Positions 29,852 to 39,162 of a stretch of DNA of 64,000 bases are shown here, piece after piece. The stretch is from Acidocella aquatica (GTDB taxonomy: Bacteria > Pseudomonadota > Alphaproteobacteria > Acetobacterales > Acetobacteraceae). Below the pieces are notes generated by a model that ran no database searches, had not been told where the DNA came from, and saw nothing but the letters and a program-made list of their open reading frames with translations. The stretch covers positions 1 to 64,000 of the forward strand of contig NZ_BSOS01000088.1 of the NCBI RefSeq assembly GCF_030160635.1, read 5' to 3'. Made by a program: the position numbers and the translations under genes. Each line of letters opens with the position of its first letter. The stretch's first letter is position 1.

Positions 29852-30904
29852 TCAGCGGGCGTAATGATGGGGAACAAAAGGAAGCGGCGCGACAACACCG
29901 GGAATTGGCTTGTCGCGGACGATAAGGTCAAGCGCGGTGCCCTCGGCGGCGCAATCGGCGCGGACATAGCCCAGCGCGATGGGTGCATTCAGGCTCGGCG
30001 CGAAGCAGCCGGAGGTGACCGCGCCCACGCGCTCACCCTGCGCATTGCGTATCTCCGCCCCCGCGCGGGCCGGGGCGCGCCCGCTCACCTTAATGCCAAC
30101 GAGCTTCTCCGCCGGCCCGGCCTCCAGCGCCGCGCGCACCGGCGCGGCGCCGAGGAAGTCCCAACCGGTCTTGCGGCGCTTGGCAATCGCCCAGGTCAGG
30201 TTCGCCTCGACCGGGTTGCGCCCCTCGCCGATGTCATTGCCATACAAACAAAGCCCGGCCTCCAGCCGCAGCGAATCGCGTGCGCCCAGCCCGGCGGGGG
30301 TGGCGCCGCGCTCCAGCAACAAACCGGCCAGCGCCTGCGCATCCTCCGCCGCGCAGCCGATCTCGAAACCATCCTCCCCGGTATAGCCCGAGCGGGTGAC
30401 AACACAGGCGATCCCCGCAACATCGAGCTTCGCCGCATCCATGAACCTCAGCGCCGCCGCCTCGGGCAGCATCGCCACCGCCTTCGGCCCCTGCAGCGCC
30501 ACCAGCGCCCGCTCGAAATGCGGGGTGATCGCCACGCCATGCGCCTGGATATGCGCCAGATCCACATGCTTGCGCCCGGCGTTGAGCACCAGTTGCAGAT
30601 GCGTGCCGAAATTGGCCACCATCAGGTCATCAATAATGCCGCCCGCCTCATTAAGCAGCAGCGTATAGCGCTGGCGCCCCGGTTGCAGGCCCAGAATATC
30701 GCCCGGCACCAGCGCCTCGAACGCCCTGGCATCCACAACATGCGCCTGGCCCATATGCGAAACATCAAACAGCGCGGCACCTTCCCGGCACGCCTGATGC
30801 TCGGCGATGATGCCCGTATATTGCAACGGCATCTCATAGCCTGCGAACTCTACCATGCGCGCGCCGAGGCGGCGGTGCATTCCGTCCAATGGTGTTTTTA
30901 TCAC
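29852..30904 (-). CDS. gcvT: Glycine cleavage system T protein (aminomethyltransferase)
   Basis: 350 aa. Transfers the methylene carbon of glycine to THF and releases ammonia. The start GTG 30904 gives MIKTPLDGMHRRLGARMVEFAGYEMPLQY, the expected N-terminus, with GGGGG four bases upstream; the longer frame to 31003 runs into the riboswitch and is rejected. Folate-site motifs include DVSHMGQ and SGYTGEDGFEI. It is the first gene of the operon and controlled by the glycine riboswitch upstream. Confidence 0.95.
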   Translation of the reverse strand: MIKTPLDGMHRRLGARMVEFAGYEMPLQYTGIIAEHQACREGAALFDVSHMGQAHVVDARAFEALVPGDILGLQPGRQRYTLLLNEAGGIIDDLMVANFGTHLQLVLNAGRKHVDLAHIQAHGVAITPHFERALVALQGPKAVAMLPEAAALRFMDAAKLDVAGIACVVTRSGYTGEDGFEIGCAAEDAQALAGLLLERGATPAGLGARDSLRLEAGLCLYGNDIGEGRNPVEANLTWAIAKRRKTGWDFLGAAPVRAALEAGPAEKLVGIKVSGRAPARAGAEIRNAQGERVGAVTSGCFAPSLNAPIALGYVRADCAAEGTALDLIVRDKPIPGVVAPLPFVPHHYAR

Positions 30905-30954
30905 AATACCCCCAGAACCAATCAGTGCCCAGCCAAGTGCCGCGCGAACTGACC

Positions 30955-31160
30955 CCCCTCTGTTTGTGAACCTGAGAGATTCGGGCAAGGGCAAAACCCT
31001 CAACCCTTGACCCCGTCGGTGCGGCGGAGAAGAGCCCGCCGGCTTTCCAGAGTGCCCCGCTTACAGACGCAGCCCTTTCTGCCTGAGCGTTTCCGGGGGC
31101 CGGTTGCGCCTTCGGCGGCGAGGAAACAACCCAAAGGCCCCCCACACTCTCCTGCGTCCG
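30955..31160 (-). ncRNA. Tandem glycine riboswitch upstream of gcvTHP
   Basis: On the minus strand two glycine aptamers can be read. Aptamer I (about 31159-31065) has the P1 pair GGACGCAG/CTGCGTCT, the CGCCGAAGGCGCAACC core (31117-31102) and ACGCTCAGGCAGAAAGG (31090-31074). Aptamer II (about 31052-30958) has the P1 pair CTCTG/CAGAG, CACCGACGGGGTCAAGG and ATCTCTCAGGTTCAC. A short linker of about 12 bases joins them. Such tandem riboswitches turn on gcv expression when glycine is in excess. Only about 50 bases lie between aptamer II and the gcvT start. Confidence 0.93.
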
Positions 31161-31172
31161 AATAAGGACGAT

Positions 31173-31203
31173 TACATAGTGACGCAGGGCACGGGTTTTG
31201 CAA
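31173..31203 (-). promoter_or_regulatory. Possible gcv operon promoter
   Basis: On the minus strand TTGCAA (31203-31198) and TATGTA (31178-31173) are 19 bases apart and place the transcript start just before aptamer I. The spacing is long, so this is a tentative call. Confidence 0.35.
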
Positions 31204-31265
31204 AGCTGTTTTCTGAACCTAAATAAGGTTTTCTGAAGCTTCATGAAAATATGGGGATTTTGAGT

Positions 31266-32051
31266 ATGTCAGAGCCGATTCAGCCGCCCCCCGCCCTCAT
31301 CGTCGAAAACATCCACAAGCGATTCGGCGCCCTGGAGGTGTTGAAAGGCATCTCCCTCACCGCCCATGACCAGGATGTGATCGCGATTCTCGGCGCCTCC
31401 GGCTCCGGCAAAAGCACGTTTTTGCGTTGCATCAACCTGCTGGAAATGCCCGACCAGGGCAGCGTGCGCATCAAGGGCGAGCTGATAGAGATGCGCGAGG
31501 GCCGCAACGCCCGCAACGCCGCCAGCCCCAAACAGGTCGAGCGCCTGCGCTCGCGCCTCGCCATGGTGTTTCAGCAATTCAACCTCTGGGCCCATATGAC
31601 CGTGCTGCAAAACGTCATCGAAGCGCCGCTGCATGTGCTGAAACTGGACAAAAAAACCGCCACCGCCCGCGCCGAGGCCATGCTGGAGAAGGTCGGCCTC
31701 GCCGCCAAACACCACGCCTACCCGGCGCAGCTCTCCGGCGGCCAGCAGCAGCGCGTCGCCATCGCCCGCGCCCTGGCGATGGAACCCGATGTGCTGCTGT
31801 TCGACGAGCCAACCTCCGCGCTCGACCCCGAACTGGTCGGCGAGGTGCTCAAAGTGATGCGCGACCTGGCCAAGGAAGGCCGCACCATGCTGGTGGTCAC
31901 CCATGAGATGGGCTTCGCCCGCGAGGTCGCCAGCCGCGTGATGTTCCTGCACCAGGGCCTCACCGAGGAGGAAGGCAAACCCGCGGAGATGTTCACCAAC
32001 CCGCAATCCCCGCGCTTCCGCCAGTTCCTCTCCAGCACGCTGAGGCATTAG
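31266..32051 (+). CDS. Polar amino-acid ABC transporter, ATP-binding protein (HisP-like)
   Basis: 261 aa. Walker [10 protein letters not shown], the Q-loop in VFQQFNLW, the ABC signature [15 protein letters not shown] and Walker [13 protein letters not shown] are intact. The insertion with ELIEMREGR and the C-terminal [15 protein letters not shown] are typical of the HisP/GlnQ/OccP branch. It would power uptake of histidine, ornithine or similar amino acids, but no permease or binding-protein gene is adjacent, so partners must be elsewhere. ATG 31266 with GGGGA upstream is preferred over ATG 31251. The stop TAG is formed at a repeat boundary. Confidence 0.9.
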   Translation: MSEPIQPPPALIVENIHKRFGALEVLKGISLTAHDQDVIAILGASGSGKSTFLRCINLLEMPDQGSVRIKGELIEMREGRNARNAASPKQVERLRSRLAMVFQQFNLWAHMTVLQNVIEAPLHVLKLDKKTATARAEAMLEKVGLAAKHHAYPAQLSGGQQQRVAIARALAMEPDVLLFDEPTSALDPELVGEVLKVMRDLAKEGRTMLVVTHEMGFAREVASRVMFLHQGLTEEEGKPAEMFTNPQSPRFRQFLSSTLRH

Positions 32052-32109
32052 AGTGTGATCGTTTGAGGTTCGCTCAACCGAGCGAGCCGAAAGCGTGAAT
32101 CGCCCTCTA
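32049..32109 (+). repeat. MITE-like palindromic repeat, copy B (short form)
   Basis: This 61-bp copy runs from TAGAGTGTGATCG to GAATCGCCCTCTA and contains the shared GGTTCGCTC/GAGCGAGCC hairpin. It lacks the second hairpin found in copies A, D and E. TA occurs at both borders, and its first TAG is the ABC ATPase stop codon. Confidence 0.8.
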
Positions 32110-32121
32110 TCTTTATAATTT

Positions 32122-32183
32122 AGAGACGGATTCAGACATTAGATGGAATCGCGCAGCGATTCCATCTAATGTCATCCGTCTCT
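32122..32183. repeat. Long near-perfect palindrome
   Basis: Outer 9-bp arms (AGAGACGGA at 32122-32130 with TCCGTCTCT at 32175-32183) and inner 17-bp arms (32136-32152 with 32156-32172, loop GCA) form one long hairpin. It lies between copy B and the dnaJ-like gene. It is AGAG...CTCT-bounded like the neighbouring repeat but shares no internal sequence with it, so it is likely a second small non-coding element. Confidence 0.7.
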
Positions 32184-32232
32184 GCGCGCCCGCACCCTGT
32201 TATAATCCGCGCAATGCCCCTAAATGATACGC

Positions 32233-33114
32233 ATGGCAGACGATCCTTATAAAATCCTCGGCGTGGCGAAAGACGCCACACCGGAACAAATCCGCGCGGC
32301 CTACCGCAAGCTCGCGAAAAAACACCACCCGGACCTCAACCCCGGCAACAAGGCGGCCGAAGAGGCGTTCAAAAGCGCCTCGGCGGCCAATGAGCTGCTC
32401 TCCGACTCCGAAAAACGCGCCCGCTACGACCGTGGCGAAATCGACGCCAGCGGCGCCGAACGCGCCCCGCAAGGCTTCCGCCAAGGCCCCGGCGGCGCTG
32501 GCGCGGGCGGCTTCGGCGGCGGCAATTTCGAAGACATCTTCGCCAGCATGTTCGAGCAGCGCGGCCGCCCCGCAGGCCCGGCGCGCGGCCAGGATGCCCG
32601 CTACGCCCTCACCGCCGACTTCCTCGAAGCCGTGAACGGCACCACCAAGCGCCTCACTTTGCCCGACGGCCAGACCCTGGACGTGAAAATCCCCCACGGC
32701 ACCACCGACGGCGACGTGCTGCGCCTGCGCGGGCGCGGCCAACCCGGCCGCAACGGCGGCCCCGCCGGCGACGCACTGATTGAAATCACCGTCGCCCCGC
32801 ATAAATTCTTCCGCCGCGAGGGGCAGAACATCCGCATGGACCTGCCAATCTCCCTGCGTGAGGCTGTGCTCGGCGGCAAAATCACCCTGCCCACCCCCGC
32901 CGGCCCCGTGGCGCTGAGCATAAAACCCCATAGCGACACCGGCACCGAAATGCGCCTGCGCGGCCGCGGCGTGCCCGCCCACAGCCACCACCACGCCGGC
33001 GACCTGCTGGTGAAACTGCGCGTCACAATCGGCCCCGCAGACGCGGCGCTGGAAGACTTCCTGAAAACCTGGGAACAACCAGATTTCGACCCCCGCGCCG
33101 GCATGACGGTTTAG
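32233..33114 (+). CDS. DnaJ-class co-chaperone (CbpA-like)
   Basis: 293 aa. J-domain at residues 1-65 with the HPD tripeptide in KKHHPDLNPG, a Gly-rich linker, then the C-terminal beta-barrel substrate domains. It lacks the zinc-finger repeats of DnaJ, so it is of the CbpA type, an HSP40 that stimulates DnaK. ATG 32233 (MADDPYKILGV) fits the family; ATG 32224 would add three residues. No good ribosome site is seen for either. The stop TAG is formed at a repeat boundary. Confidence 0.9.
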   Translation: MADDPYKILGVAKDATPEQIRAAYRKLAKKHHPDLNPGNKAAEEAFKSASAANELLSDSEKRARYDRGEIDASGAERAPQGFRQGPGGAGAGGFGGGNFEDIFASMFEQRGRPAGPARGQDARYALTADFLEAVNGTTKRLTLPDGQTLDVKIPHGTTDGDVLRLRGRGQPGRNGGPAGDALIEITVAPHKFFRREGQNIRMDLPISLREAVLGGKITLPTPAGPVALSIKPHSDTGTEMRLRGRGVPAHSHHHAGDLLVKLRVTIGPADAALEDFLKTWEQPDFDPRAGMTV

Positions 33115-33210
33115 AGTGCGATCGTTTGAGGTTCGCTCAACCGAGCGAGCCGAAAGCGTGAATCGCCCTCAGAAAAACGGCCAGAGCCTGATCGCATTTA
33201 AAGCGATCAA
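33112..33210 (+). repeat. MITE-like palindromic repeat, copy C
   Basis: Begins with the dnaJ-like stop codon TAGAGTGCGATCG, has the GGTTCGCTC/GAGCGAGCC hairpin and the linker AGAAAAACGGCCAGAGCC. The second hairpin is degraded at its far arm (GCGATCAAACACC instead of GCGATCAGGCTCT). The 45 bases after it (ACACCGGAGCGGGG, GTTTTCAGTGAGCAAGGCCA) recur after copy E, so these two share a longer unit. Confidence 0.8.
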
Positions 33211-33271
33211 ACACCGGAGCGGGGAATGTTTTCAGTGAGCAAGGCCAAGGGGCTTTGCCTGCTTCCCGAGT

Positions 33272-33751
33272 TCAGCCGCCAACTCCCTGGGCTTCGACGC
33301 GTTCGCGGGCGGCGGTTGCGAGTTCGTCGGCGCGGTCGTTCATTGGGTTGCCGGAGTGGCCTTTTACCCATTTCCAGGTGATTTCGTGTGGTTTGGCGGC
33401 TTCCAGGATGAGTTTCCAGAGGTCCATGTTTTTCACCGGGTCGCCGCCCGCGGTGCGCCAGTTTTTGCGGACCCAGCCGGTATGCCAGCGGGTGATGCCG
33501 TCCTTGAGGTATTGGCTGTCGGTATTGAGGATGACGCGGCAGGGGCGGGTAAGGACGGCGAGGGCTTGGGCGGCGGCGGTGAGTTCCATGCGGTTATTGG
33601 TGGTATCCATTTCGCCGCCGGAGAGTTCGCGCGTGGTGCCTTTGAATTTGAGGATGGCGGCCCAGCCGCCGGGGCCTGGGTTGGGGCGGCAGCCGCCGTC
33701 GGTCCAGATTTCGACCGCGTTTTCGGTGGTGGCGGGGGTATCAGAGGCCAT
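33272..33751 (-). CDS. rnhA: Ribonuclease HI
   Basis: 159 aa. Degrades the RNA strand of RNA-DNA hybrids. The acidic active site is complete: D in EIWTDGGCRPNPG, E in NNRMELTAA, D in LNTDSQYL, D in NPMNDRADELA. The start overlaps the thrB stop by 11 bases, a common alphaproteobacterial arrangement. Confidence 0.95.
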   Translation of the reverse strand: MASDTPATTENAVEIWTDGGCRPNPGPGGWAAILKFKGTTRELSGGEMDTTNNRMELTAAAQALAVLTRPCRVILNTDSQYLKDGITRWHTGWVRKNWRTAGGDPVKNMDLWKLILEAAKPHEITWKWVKGHSGNPMNDRADELATAARERVEAQGVGG

Positions 33752-34700
33752 AGGCGGCGGGCCCTTGGGCGGCGTTGTGGAAGCGCAGGCGACGGTAGTA
33801 GTCCAACGGGTCTTTGGGGGTGACCATGGCGCCTGGGGGTGTGTTCAGCCAGTCGTAGAGCCGGGTGAGCAGGAAGCGCATGGCGGCACCCTGGGCGAGC
33901 ACGGGCAGGGCGGCGGTTTCAGCTTCGCTGAGCGCGCGGTGGGCCATGTAGCCGCGCAGCAGCGCGCGCGATTTGGTGACGTTGAAGCTGAAATCCTTCT
34001 CGAAGCACCAGGCGTTGAGGCAGATGGCGATGTCGTAGGCGTAGATATCGGTGCAGGCGAAGTAGAAATCGATCAGCCCGGAGATTTCGCCGTCGAGGAA
34101 AAAGACATTATCGGGAAATAAATCGGCGTGGATGTGCCCGGTGGGCAAGTTTCGCGGCCAGTTGGCGACGATACCGTGCAGCATCTGCGCCAGTTCGCCG
34201 CCCAGCCCCGGCTGCACGCTATCCGCGCGCGGGGCGGATTTTGCGAGCAGTTCGGCCCAGGCGTCCGGCGCCAGGGCATTGGCGCGGGTGGGGGCGAATC
34301 CGGCGCCTGTCAGGTGCAGTTTGGCCAGTGCCGCGCCCAGCGGTTCGCAATGTTCCACCAGCACCCGGCGCGGCCACACGCCGGGCAGGAAGGTGGTGAT
34401 GGCGGCGATCTTGCCGGCCAGCGGGTTGAGGTTTTTGCCGTCGCGCGCGCGCACCGGGAGCGGGCAGGAGAGGCCATGCGCGGCCAGATGCTCCATCAGG
34501 CCCAGAAACCAGGGGAGATCAGCGGGGTCGACGCGTTTTTCGTACAAGGTGAGAATAAAATCCCCCTGCGTGGTTTTCAGCGCGTAGTTGCTGTTCTCCA
34601 CCCCCTCGGCGATGCCGCGGAAGGCGACCATCGAGCCGATGTTGTAATGCGTGAGGAATTCGGCCAGGGCCTCGTCCGTAACTTCTGTATAAACCGCCAT
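33741..34700 (-). CDS. thrB: Homoserine kinase (type II, choline-kinase-like fold)
   Basis: 319 aa. Phosphorylates homoserine in threonine synthesis. It is of the protein-kinase-like type, not the GHMP type of enteric bacteria: the catalytic loop is HIHADLFPDNVFF and the metal-binding segment GLIDFYFAC. The N-terminus MAVYTEVTDEALAEFL is typical. It is divergent from the lipoprotein gene and overlaps rnhA. Confidence 0.93.
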   Translation of the reverse strand: MAVYTEVTDEALAEFLTHYNIGSMVAFRGIAEGVENSNYALKTTQGDFILTLYEKRVDPADLPWFLGLMEHLAAHGLSCPLPVRARDGKNLNPLAGKIAAITTFLPGVWPRRVLVEHCEPLGAALAKLHLTGAGFAPTRANALAPDAWAELLAKSAPRADSVQPGLGGELAQMLHGIVANWPRNLPTGHIHADLFPDNVFFLDGEISGLIDFYFACTDIYAYDIAICLNAWCFEKDFSFNVTKSRALLRGYMAHRALSEAETAALPVLAQGAAMRFLLTRLYDWLNTPPGAMVTPKDPLDYYRRLRFHNAAQGPAAYGL

Positions 34701-34745
34701 GGCGTGTAGATGACCTTTACAAAAAAATCTGGCAAGGGAGGCACC

Positions 34746-35312
34746 ATGAAACAGTTCACCACCCCCCTGCTTTCGCTTGCTATGCTGGCCGCCCTCGCCG
34801 GTTGCGCCTCAACGCCCGCATCCTCCACCCCGGCCGCGCCGCCGGCGCCCAAGCCGGTTGCGCAGCAATATTGCCCGCAGGTGGCGGTGCTCGCCCAGAC
34901 GCAGAATTTAACCACCTTCCTGCCGGGCCGTTCCGATGTGGGGGCGCAGGTCACCACGGCGCGGATCACCGGGGTCGCGGGGTCGTGTCTGCTGAAGGTG
35001 AAAAAAAATCTGCTGGAAGTGAAATTCCAGGCTGGATTCAGCGCCAGCAACGGTCCCGCCAACCAGGGCGCGCCGATCACCCTGCCGTATTTCGTCGCCA
35101 TCACCCAGGGCGATACCATCGTGCAGGAAAATTATTACAGCATCGTCCTGAAATTCAACGGCAATGCCAGCATCGCGCAAGCCACCAGCAAGCCGCTCGC
35201 GGTTGAGCTGCCCAACACGCCCGATAGCGCGCAGACGCAGATTCTGGTTGGGTTTGAGATGACGCCTGAGCAGCTCAGCTACGCCGCCGCCCATCCCGCC
35301 ACCGCGCCATAG
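34746..35312 (+). CDS. Conserved lipoprotein of unknown function
   Basis: 188 aa. A signal peptide ends in the lipobox LAALAGC (Cys at 20), then a short Pro/Ala-rich linker, then a compact beta-rich domain of about 140 residues with two further cysteines (YCPQV, GSCLL) that may pair. ATG 34746 has GGGAGG 6 bases before it. It is expected to be membrane-anchored facing the periplasm. I do not recognise a functional family. It sits alone between thrB (divergent) and mreB (convergent). Confidence 0.75.
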   Translation: MKQFTTPLLSLAMLAALAGCASTPASSTPAAPPAPKPVAQQYCPQVAVLAQTQNLTTFLPGRSDVGAQVTTARITGVAGSCLLKVKKNLLEVKFQAGFSASNGPANQGAPITLPYFVAITQGDTIVQENYYSIVLKFNGNASIAQATSKPLAVELPNTPDSAQTQILVGFEMTPEQLSYAAAHPATAP

Positions 35313-35320
35313 GCCGGGCC

Positions 35321-35341
35321 GGCCGGGGATGAACCCCGGCC
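35321..35341. terminator. GC-rich hairpin between convergent lipoprotein and mreB genes
   Basis: GGCCGGGG (35321-35328) pairs with CCCCGGCC (35334-35341) across a 5-base loop. No T-run follows on either strand, so its role as a terminator is uncertain. Confidence 0.35.
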
Positions 35342-35350
35342 CCGGGAGGT

Positions 35351-36403
<1,053 letters not shown>

Positions 36404-36602
36404 TTAAGCTGTTTTGCGTCTGGCCGCTCCAGAGGCAAAGCAGAAATCCGAGGCAGGGATTACAGCCAGGGGTGACGGGCGGCAAGGCCCGCGCCAGATA
36501 GGATGCATTGTTGCGGGACTTTAATTGCCCGGTCAGCCAAGCGCTGTGGCACTCCCCATGCCTGGGGTCATATAAGGCTCTTTAAACTGCGAAAGGTTTT
36601 AT

Positions 36603-36857
36603 ATGATGAATTTAAGTCCGCGTGTTCTGCCCGTGCTGCTGCTGGCCACCCTCGCCCTTGCTGGTTGCGGGTATAGCCCTGGGCCGCGCGCACTCTCGGG
36701 CGGTGCCATCGGCGCGGGTACGGGCGCTATTCTGGGCGCGGTGACGGGCATCGGCCCGGGGGCGGGTGCTGCCATCGGCGGTGGCGTGGGGGCTGTCGCG
36801 GGTGCCGCCATCAGCCCGCGCGACCTCAACCTTGGCAAGCCGATCGTCGGGAACTGA
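36603..36857 (+). CDS. Small glycine-zipper lipoprotein, paralog 1
   Basis: 84 aa. Signal peptide with lipobox LALAGC, then a Gly/Ala-rich zipper (GGAIGAGTGAILGAVTGIG and GAGAAIGGGVGAVAGAA) and a short polar tail. Such proteins lie in the outer membrane or form pore-like or spacer structures. It is repeated 105 bp downstream by a close paralog, sharing RALSGGAIGAG and the NLG-type tail. AAAGG precedes the start. Confidence 0.75.
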   Translation: MMNLSPRVLPVLLLATLALAGCGYSPGPRALSGGAIGAGTGAILGAVTGIGPGAGAAIGGGVGAVAGAAISPRDLNLGKPIVGN

Positions 36858-36961
36858 GCCGCGGGAAAGACAGCCCGGAATGGTCGTTGTTATTTCGTTC
36901 TGTCTTGAATTTCCGCGGCGGCGGACCATATCAAACTGAATAATTACAGTGGAGATTTGCC

Positions 36962-37198
36962 ATGTTGCGTAAATTGACGGTTGGCTTGATGTTAGCCGGT
37001 TCATTGACGGCGCTTGCCGGCTGTGGCGACACGACGGGGCAGCGCGCGCTTTCGGGCGGCGCGATCGGTGCGGGCGGCGGGGCGATTATTGGCGCGGTGA
37101 CCGGCATGGGCGCCGGTACGGGGGCGCTCATCGGCGGTGCCGCGGGCGCCGTGACGGGGGCCGCCACCAACAAGAGCCAGATCAACCTCGGTAATTAG
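36962..37198 (+). CDS. Small glycine-zipper lipoprotein, paralog 2
   Basis: 78 aa. Lipobox LTALAGC, then QRALSGGAIGAGGGAIIGAV and a second zipper half, ending INLGN. It aligns without gaps over the zipper with the previous gene, so the pair is a tandem duplication. GGAG precedes the ATG by about 6 bases. A bidirectional terminator follows. Confidence 0.75.
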   Translation: MLRKLTVGLMLAGSLTALAGCGDTTGQRALSGGAIGAGGGAIIGAVTGMGAGTGALIGGAAGAVTGAATNKSQINLGN

Positions 37199-37234
37199 CC
37201 CGGGGGAATGAGTCTGGCGGTCTGTCAGGGTGAC

Positions 37235-37269
37235 AAAAAAGCCGGGGAAAATTATTCCCCGGCTTTTTT
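37235..37269. terminator. Bidirectional rho-independent terminator
   Basis: GCCGGGGAA (37241-37249) pairs with TTCCCCGGC (37255-37263) over a 5-base loop, with six A before and six T after. It ends the lipoprotein pair on the plus strand and htpG on the minus strand. Confidence 0.9.
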
Positions 37270-37275
37270 ATGCGG

Positions 37276-39075
37276 CTACGCCCCGGCGATGGCGTTGGCG
37301 ATGTGGCGCACGAAGGCGGCGGGGTCTTCGGGGAGGTCGCCTTCCTGGAGTTTGGCGAGGTCCAGCAGCAGATTGGCCTCGCTTTCCAGCTCCGCGCGGG
37401 TTGCCAGGGCCTGGATGAGCTTGTGGCCGGGGTTGATCTCCAGCGCGGGCGGCAGGCCGAACACGGGGCGCCCGGCGCGGCGCAGCATGCGCTGCATGGC
37501 CAGATCCGGCCCGGCCTCGCTGGCCACCAGCATCGCCGGGCTGTCCTTCAGCCGGGTTGAGGCGGTGACGCCCGAGACCTTGCCTTCCAGCGCCTTGGCC
37601 AGGTTTTCGCAGAGCGCGGTGATGTCCGCACTGCTTTCCGCCGGCGCGAAGAGGCTGGCGGCCTGGGAGGCGCTTTTTAGTTTTTTGTCCTTGTAGCTCT
37701 CCATCCGTGTTGGCCAGAAGGCGTCAATCGGGTCGGCGAGGAGCAGCACCTCGTAGCCTTTTTCGGCGAAGCCTTCGAGCTGGGGCGAGGTTTTGAGGTT
37801 GGTGGCGTCGCCCGCGAGGTAGTAGATGTCGCTCTGGCCCTCGGGCATGCGGGCGATGTAGTCATCGAGCGTGGTGGCGTCCTCCTTGGTGGAGGCGAAG
37901 CGCAGCAGGCCCGCGATATCGGCGGCGTGGCCGGTGTCGTCGTAGAGCCCCTCCTTCAGCACGGCGCCGAAATTATCCTGGAAGGTTTTGAAGGTTTCGG
38001 AATCCTTGGCCTGGGATTTCAGCTCGGAGAGGACACGGTTGACCAGCGCCTTGCGGATTTTATCCAGCACGGGGGTGGCCTGCAGGATTTCGCGGCTGAC
38101 GTTGAGGGGGAGATCTTCAGTGTCGACCACGCCGGTGACGAAGGAGAGCCAATTGGGCAGGAGCCTGGCTTCATCGGTGATGAACATGCGCTTCACATGC
38201 AGGCGGACCTTGGATTCGCGGGTTTCCTCCACCGGCATGAAGGGTTTGCTGGAGGGGATGAAGAGCAGGGCCGAGAATTCCAGAGTGCCCTCGGCGCGCC
38301 AGTGGATGGTGGCCCAGGGTTCGTCCCACGCGTGGCCGGTGTGGCGGTAGAAGGCGGTGTAATCCTCCTTGGAGATTTCGGATTTGTTGCGGCGCCAGAG
38401 GGCGTTGCCCTCGGTGACGGAGGCGAACTTGCCGTCTTCCTCAAGCTCGATGGGCAGGGCGATATGGTCGGCCCATTTGCGGATGATGGTTTTGATGCGC
38501 AGCGGCTCGAGGAACTCCTCCGCCTCCGGCTTGATGTGCAGGATGATGGTGGTGCCCGATTCGTCGCGCGCGGCGGGTTTGATTGTGTATTTCCCCTTGC
38601 CGTTGGAGAGCCAGGCCCAGGCCTCCTGGTGCCCGGCCTTGCGCGAGATGACCTCGACCTCATCGGCCACCATGAAGGCGGAGTAGAAGCCGACGCCGAA
38701 CTGGCCGATCAGGCTGGGGCGCTCCTCCGGGCTTTTTGCGGCCAGGGAGGAGGTGAAGGCGGCGGTGCCGGAGCGGGCGATGGTGCCCAGGTGGTCCGCC
38801 AGCTCCTCCTTGCTCATGCCGGTGCCGTGGTCGGAGATGGTGATGGTCTGGGTTAGTTTATCGGTGGAGATTTTGATGGCGGGGTTTTCAGGCAAGGCCA
38901 ACGCGCCATCGGAGAGGGCGAGGAAGCGGCGTTTGTCGGTGGCGTCAGCGGCGTTGGCGACCAGCTCGCGCAGGAAAATTTCGCGGTCGGAGTAGAGGGA
39001 GTGGACCACGAGGTCGAGCAGGCGGCCGACCTCGGTGCCAAAATCATAGGTTTCTGCGGTGACGGTTTCGGTCAT
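37276..39075 (-). CDS. htpG: Molecular chaperone HtpG (Hsp90)
   Basis: 599 aa, slightly shorter than the E. coli protein. The GHKL ATP-binding motifs are ELVANAADATDK, ISDHGTGMSKEEL, and GQFGVGFYSAFMVADEV. The middle domain has the WAHI/LYIP-type segments (LEFSALLFIPSSKPF, LPLNVSREILQ). Helps fold client proteins during stress. A possible heat-shock-type promoter lies just upstream. Confidence 0.96.
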   Translation of the reverse strand: MTETVTAETYDFGTEVGRLLDLVVHSLYSDREIFLRELVANAADATDKRRFLALSDGALALPENPAIKISTDKLTQTITISDHGTGMSKEELADHLGTIARSGTAAFTSSLAAKSPEERPSLIGQFGVGFYSAFMVADEVEVISRKAGHQEAWAWLSNGKGKYTIKPAARDESGTTIILHIKPEAEEFLEPLRIKTIIRKWADHIALPIELEEDGKFASVTEGNALWRRNKSEISKEDYTAFYRHTGHAWDEPWATIHWRAEGTLEFSALLFIPSSKPFMPVEETRESKVRLHVKRMFITDEARLLPNWLSFVTGVVDTEDLPLNVSREILQATPVLDKIRKALVNRVLSELKSQAKDSETFKTFQDNFGAVLKEGLYDDTGHAADIAGLLRFASTKEDATTLDDYIARMPEGQSDIYYLAGDATNLKTSPQLEGFAEKGYEVLLLADPIDAFWPTRMESYKDKKLKSASQAASLFAPAESSADITALCENLAKALEGKVSGVTASTRLKDSPAMLVASEAGPDLAMQRMLRRAGRPVFGLPPALEINPGHKLIQALATRAELESEANLLLDLAKLQEGDLPEDPAAFVRHIANAIAGA

Positions 39076-39112
39076 GCGATCCTCTGGGTAGGGGGGATTT
39101 GTGGACCGATCA

Positions 39113-39140
39113 GTTAGGTGAGAGCGGTGGCGGGATCAAG
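39113..39140 (-). promoter_or_regulatory. Possible heat-shock (RpoH-type) promoter of htpG
   Basis: On the minus strand CTTGAT (39140-39135) and CACCTAAC (39120-39113) are 14 bases apart, resembling the CTTGAA ... CCCCAT-like RpoH pattern and ending about 38 bases before the htpG start. The -10 match is partial. Confidence 0.35.
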
Positions 39141-39148
39141 GGCCGGGT

Positions 39149-39162
39149 GCTTCACGTGAAGC
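39149..39162. promoter_or_regulatory. Perfect 14-bp palindrome upstream of htpG
   Basis: GCTTCACGTGAAGC is fully self-complementary. A second inverted repeat, TAACA-TAT-TGTTA, lies at 39182-39194. The 253-bp gap around them, between htpG and the phosphatase gene, is AT-rich and contains no gene. Confidence 0.45.
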
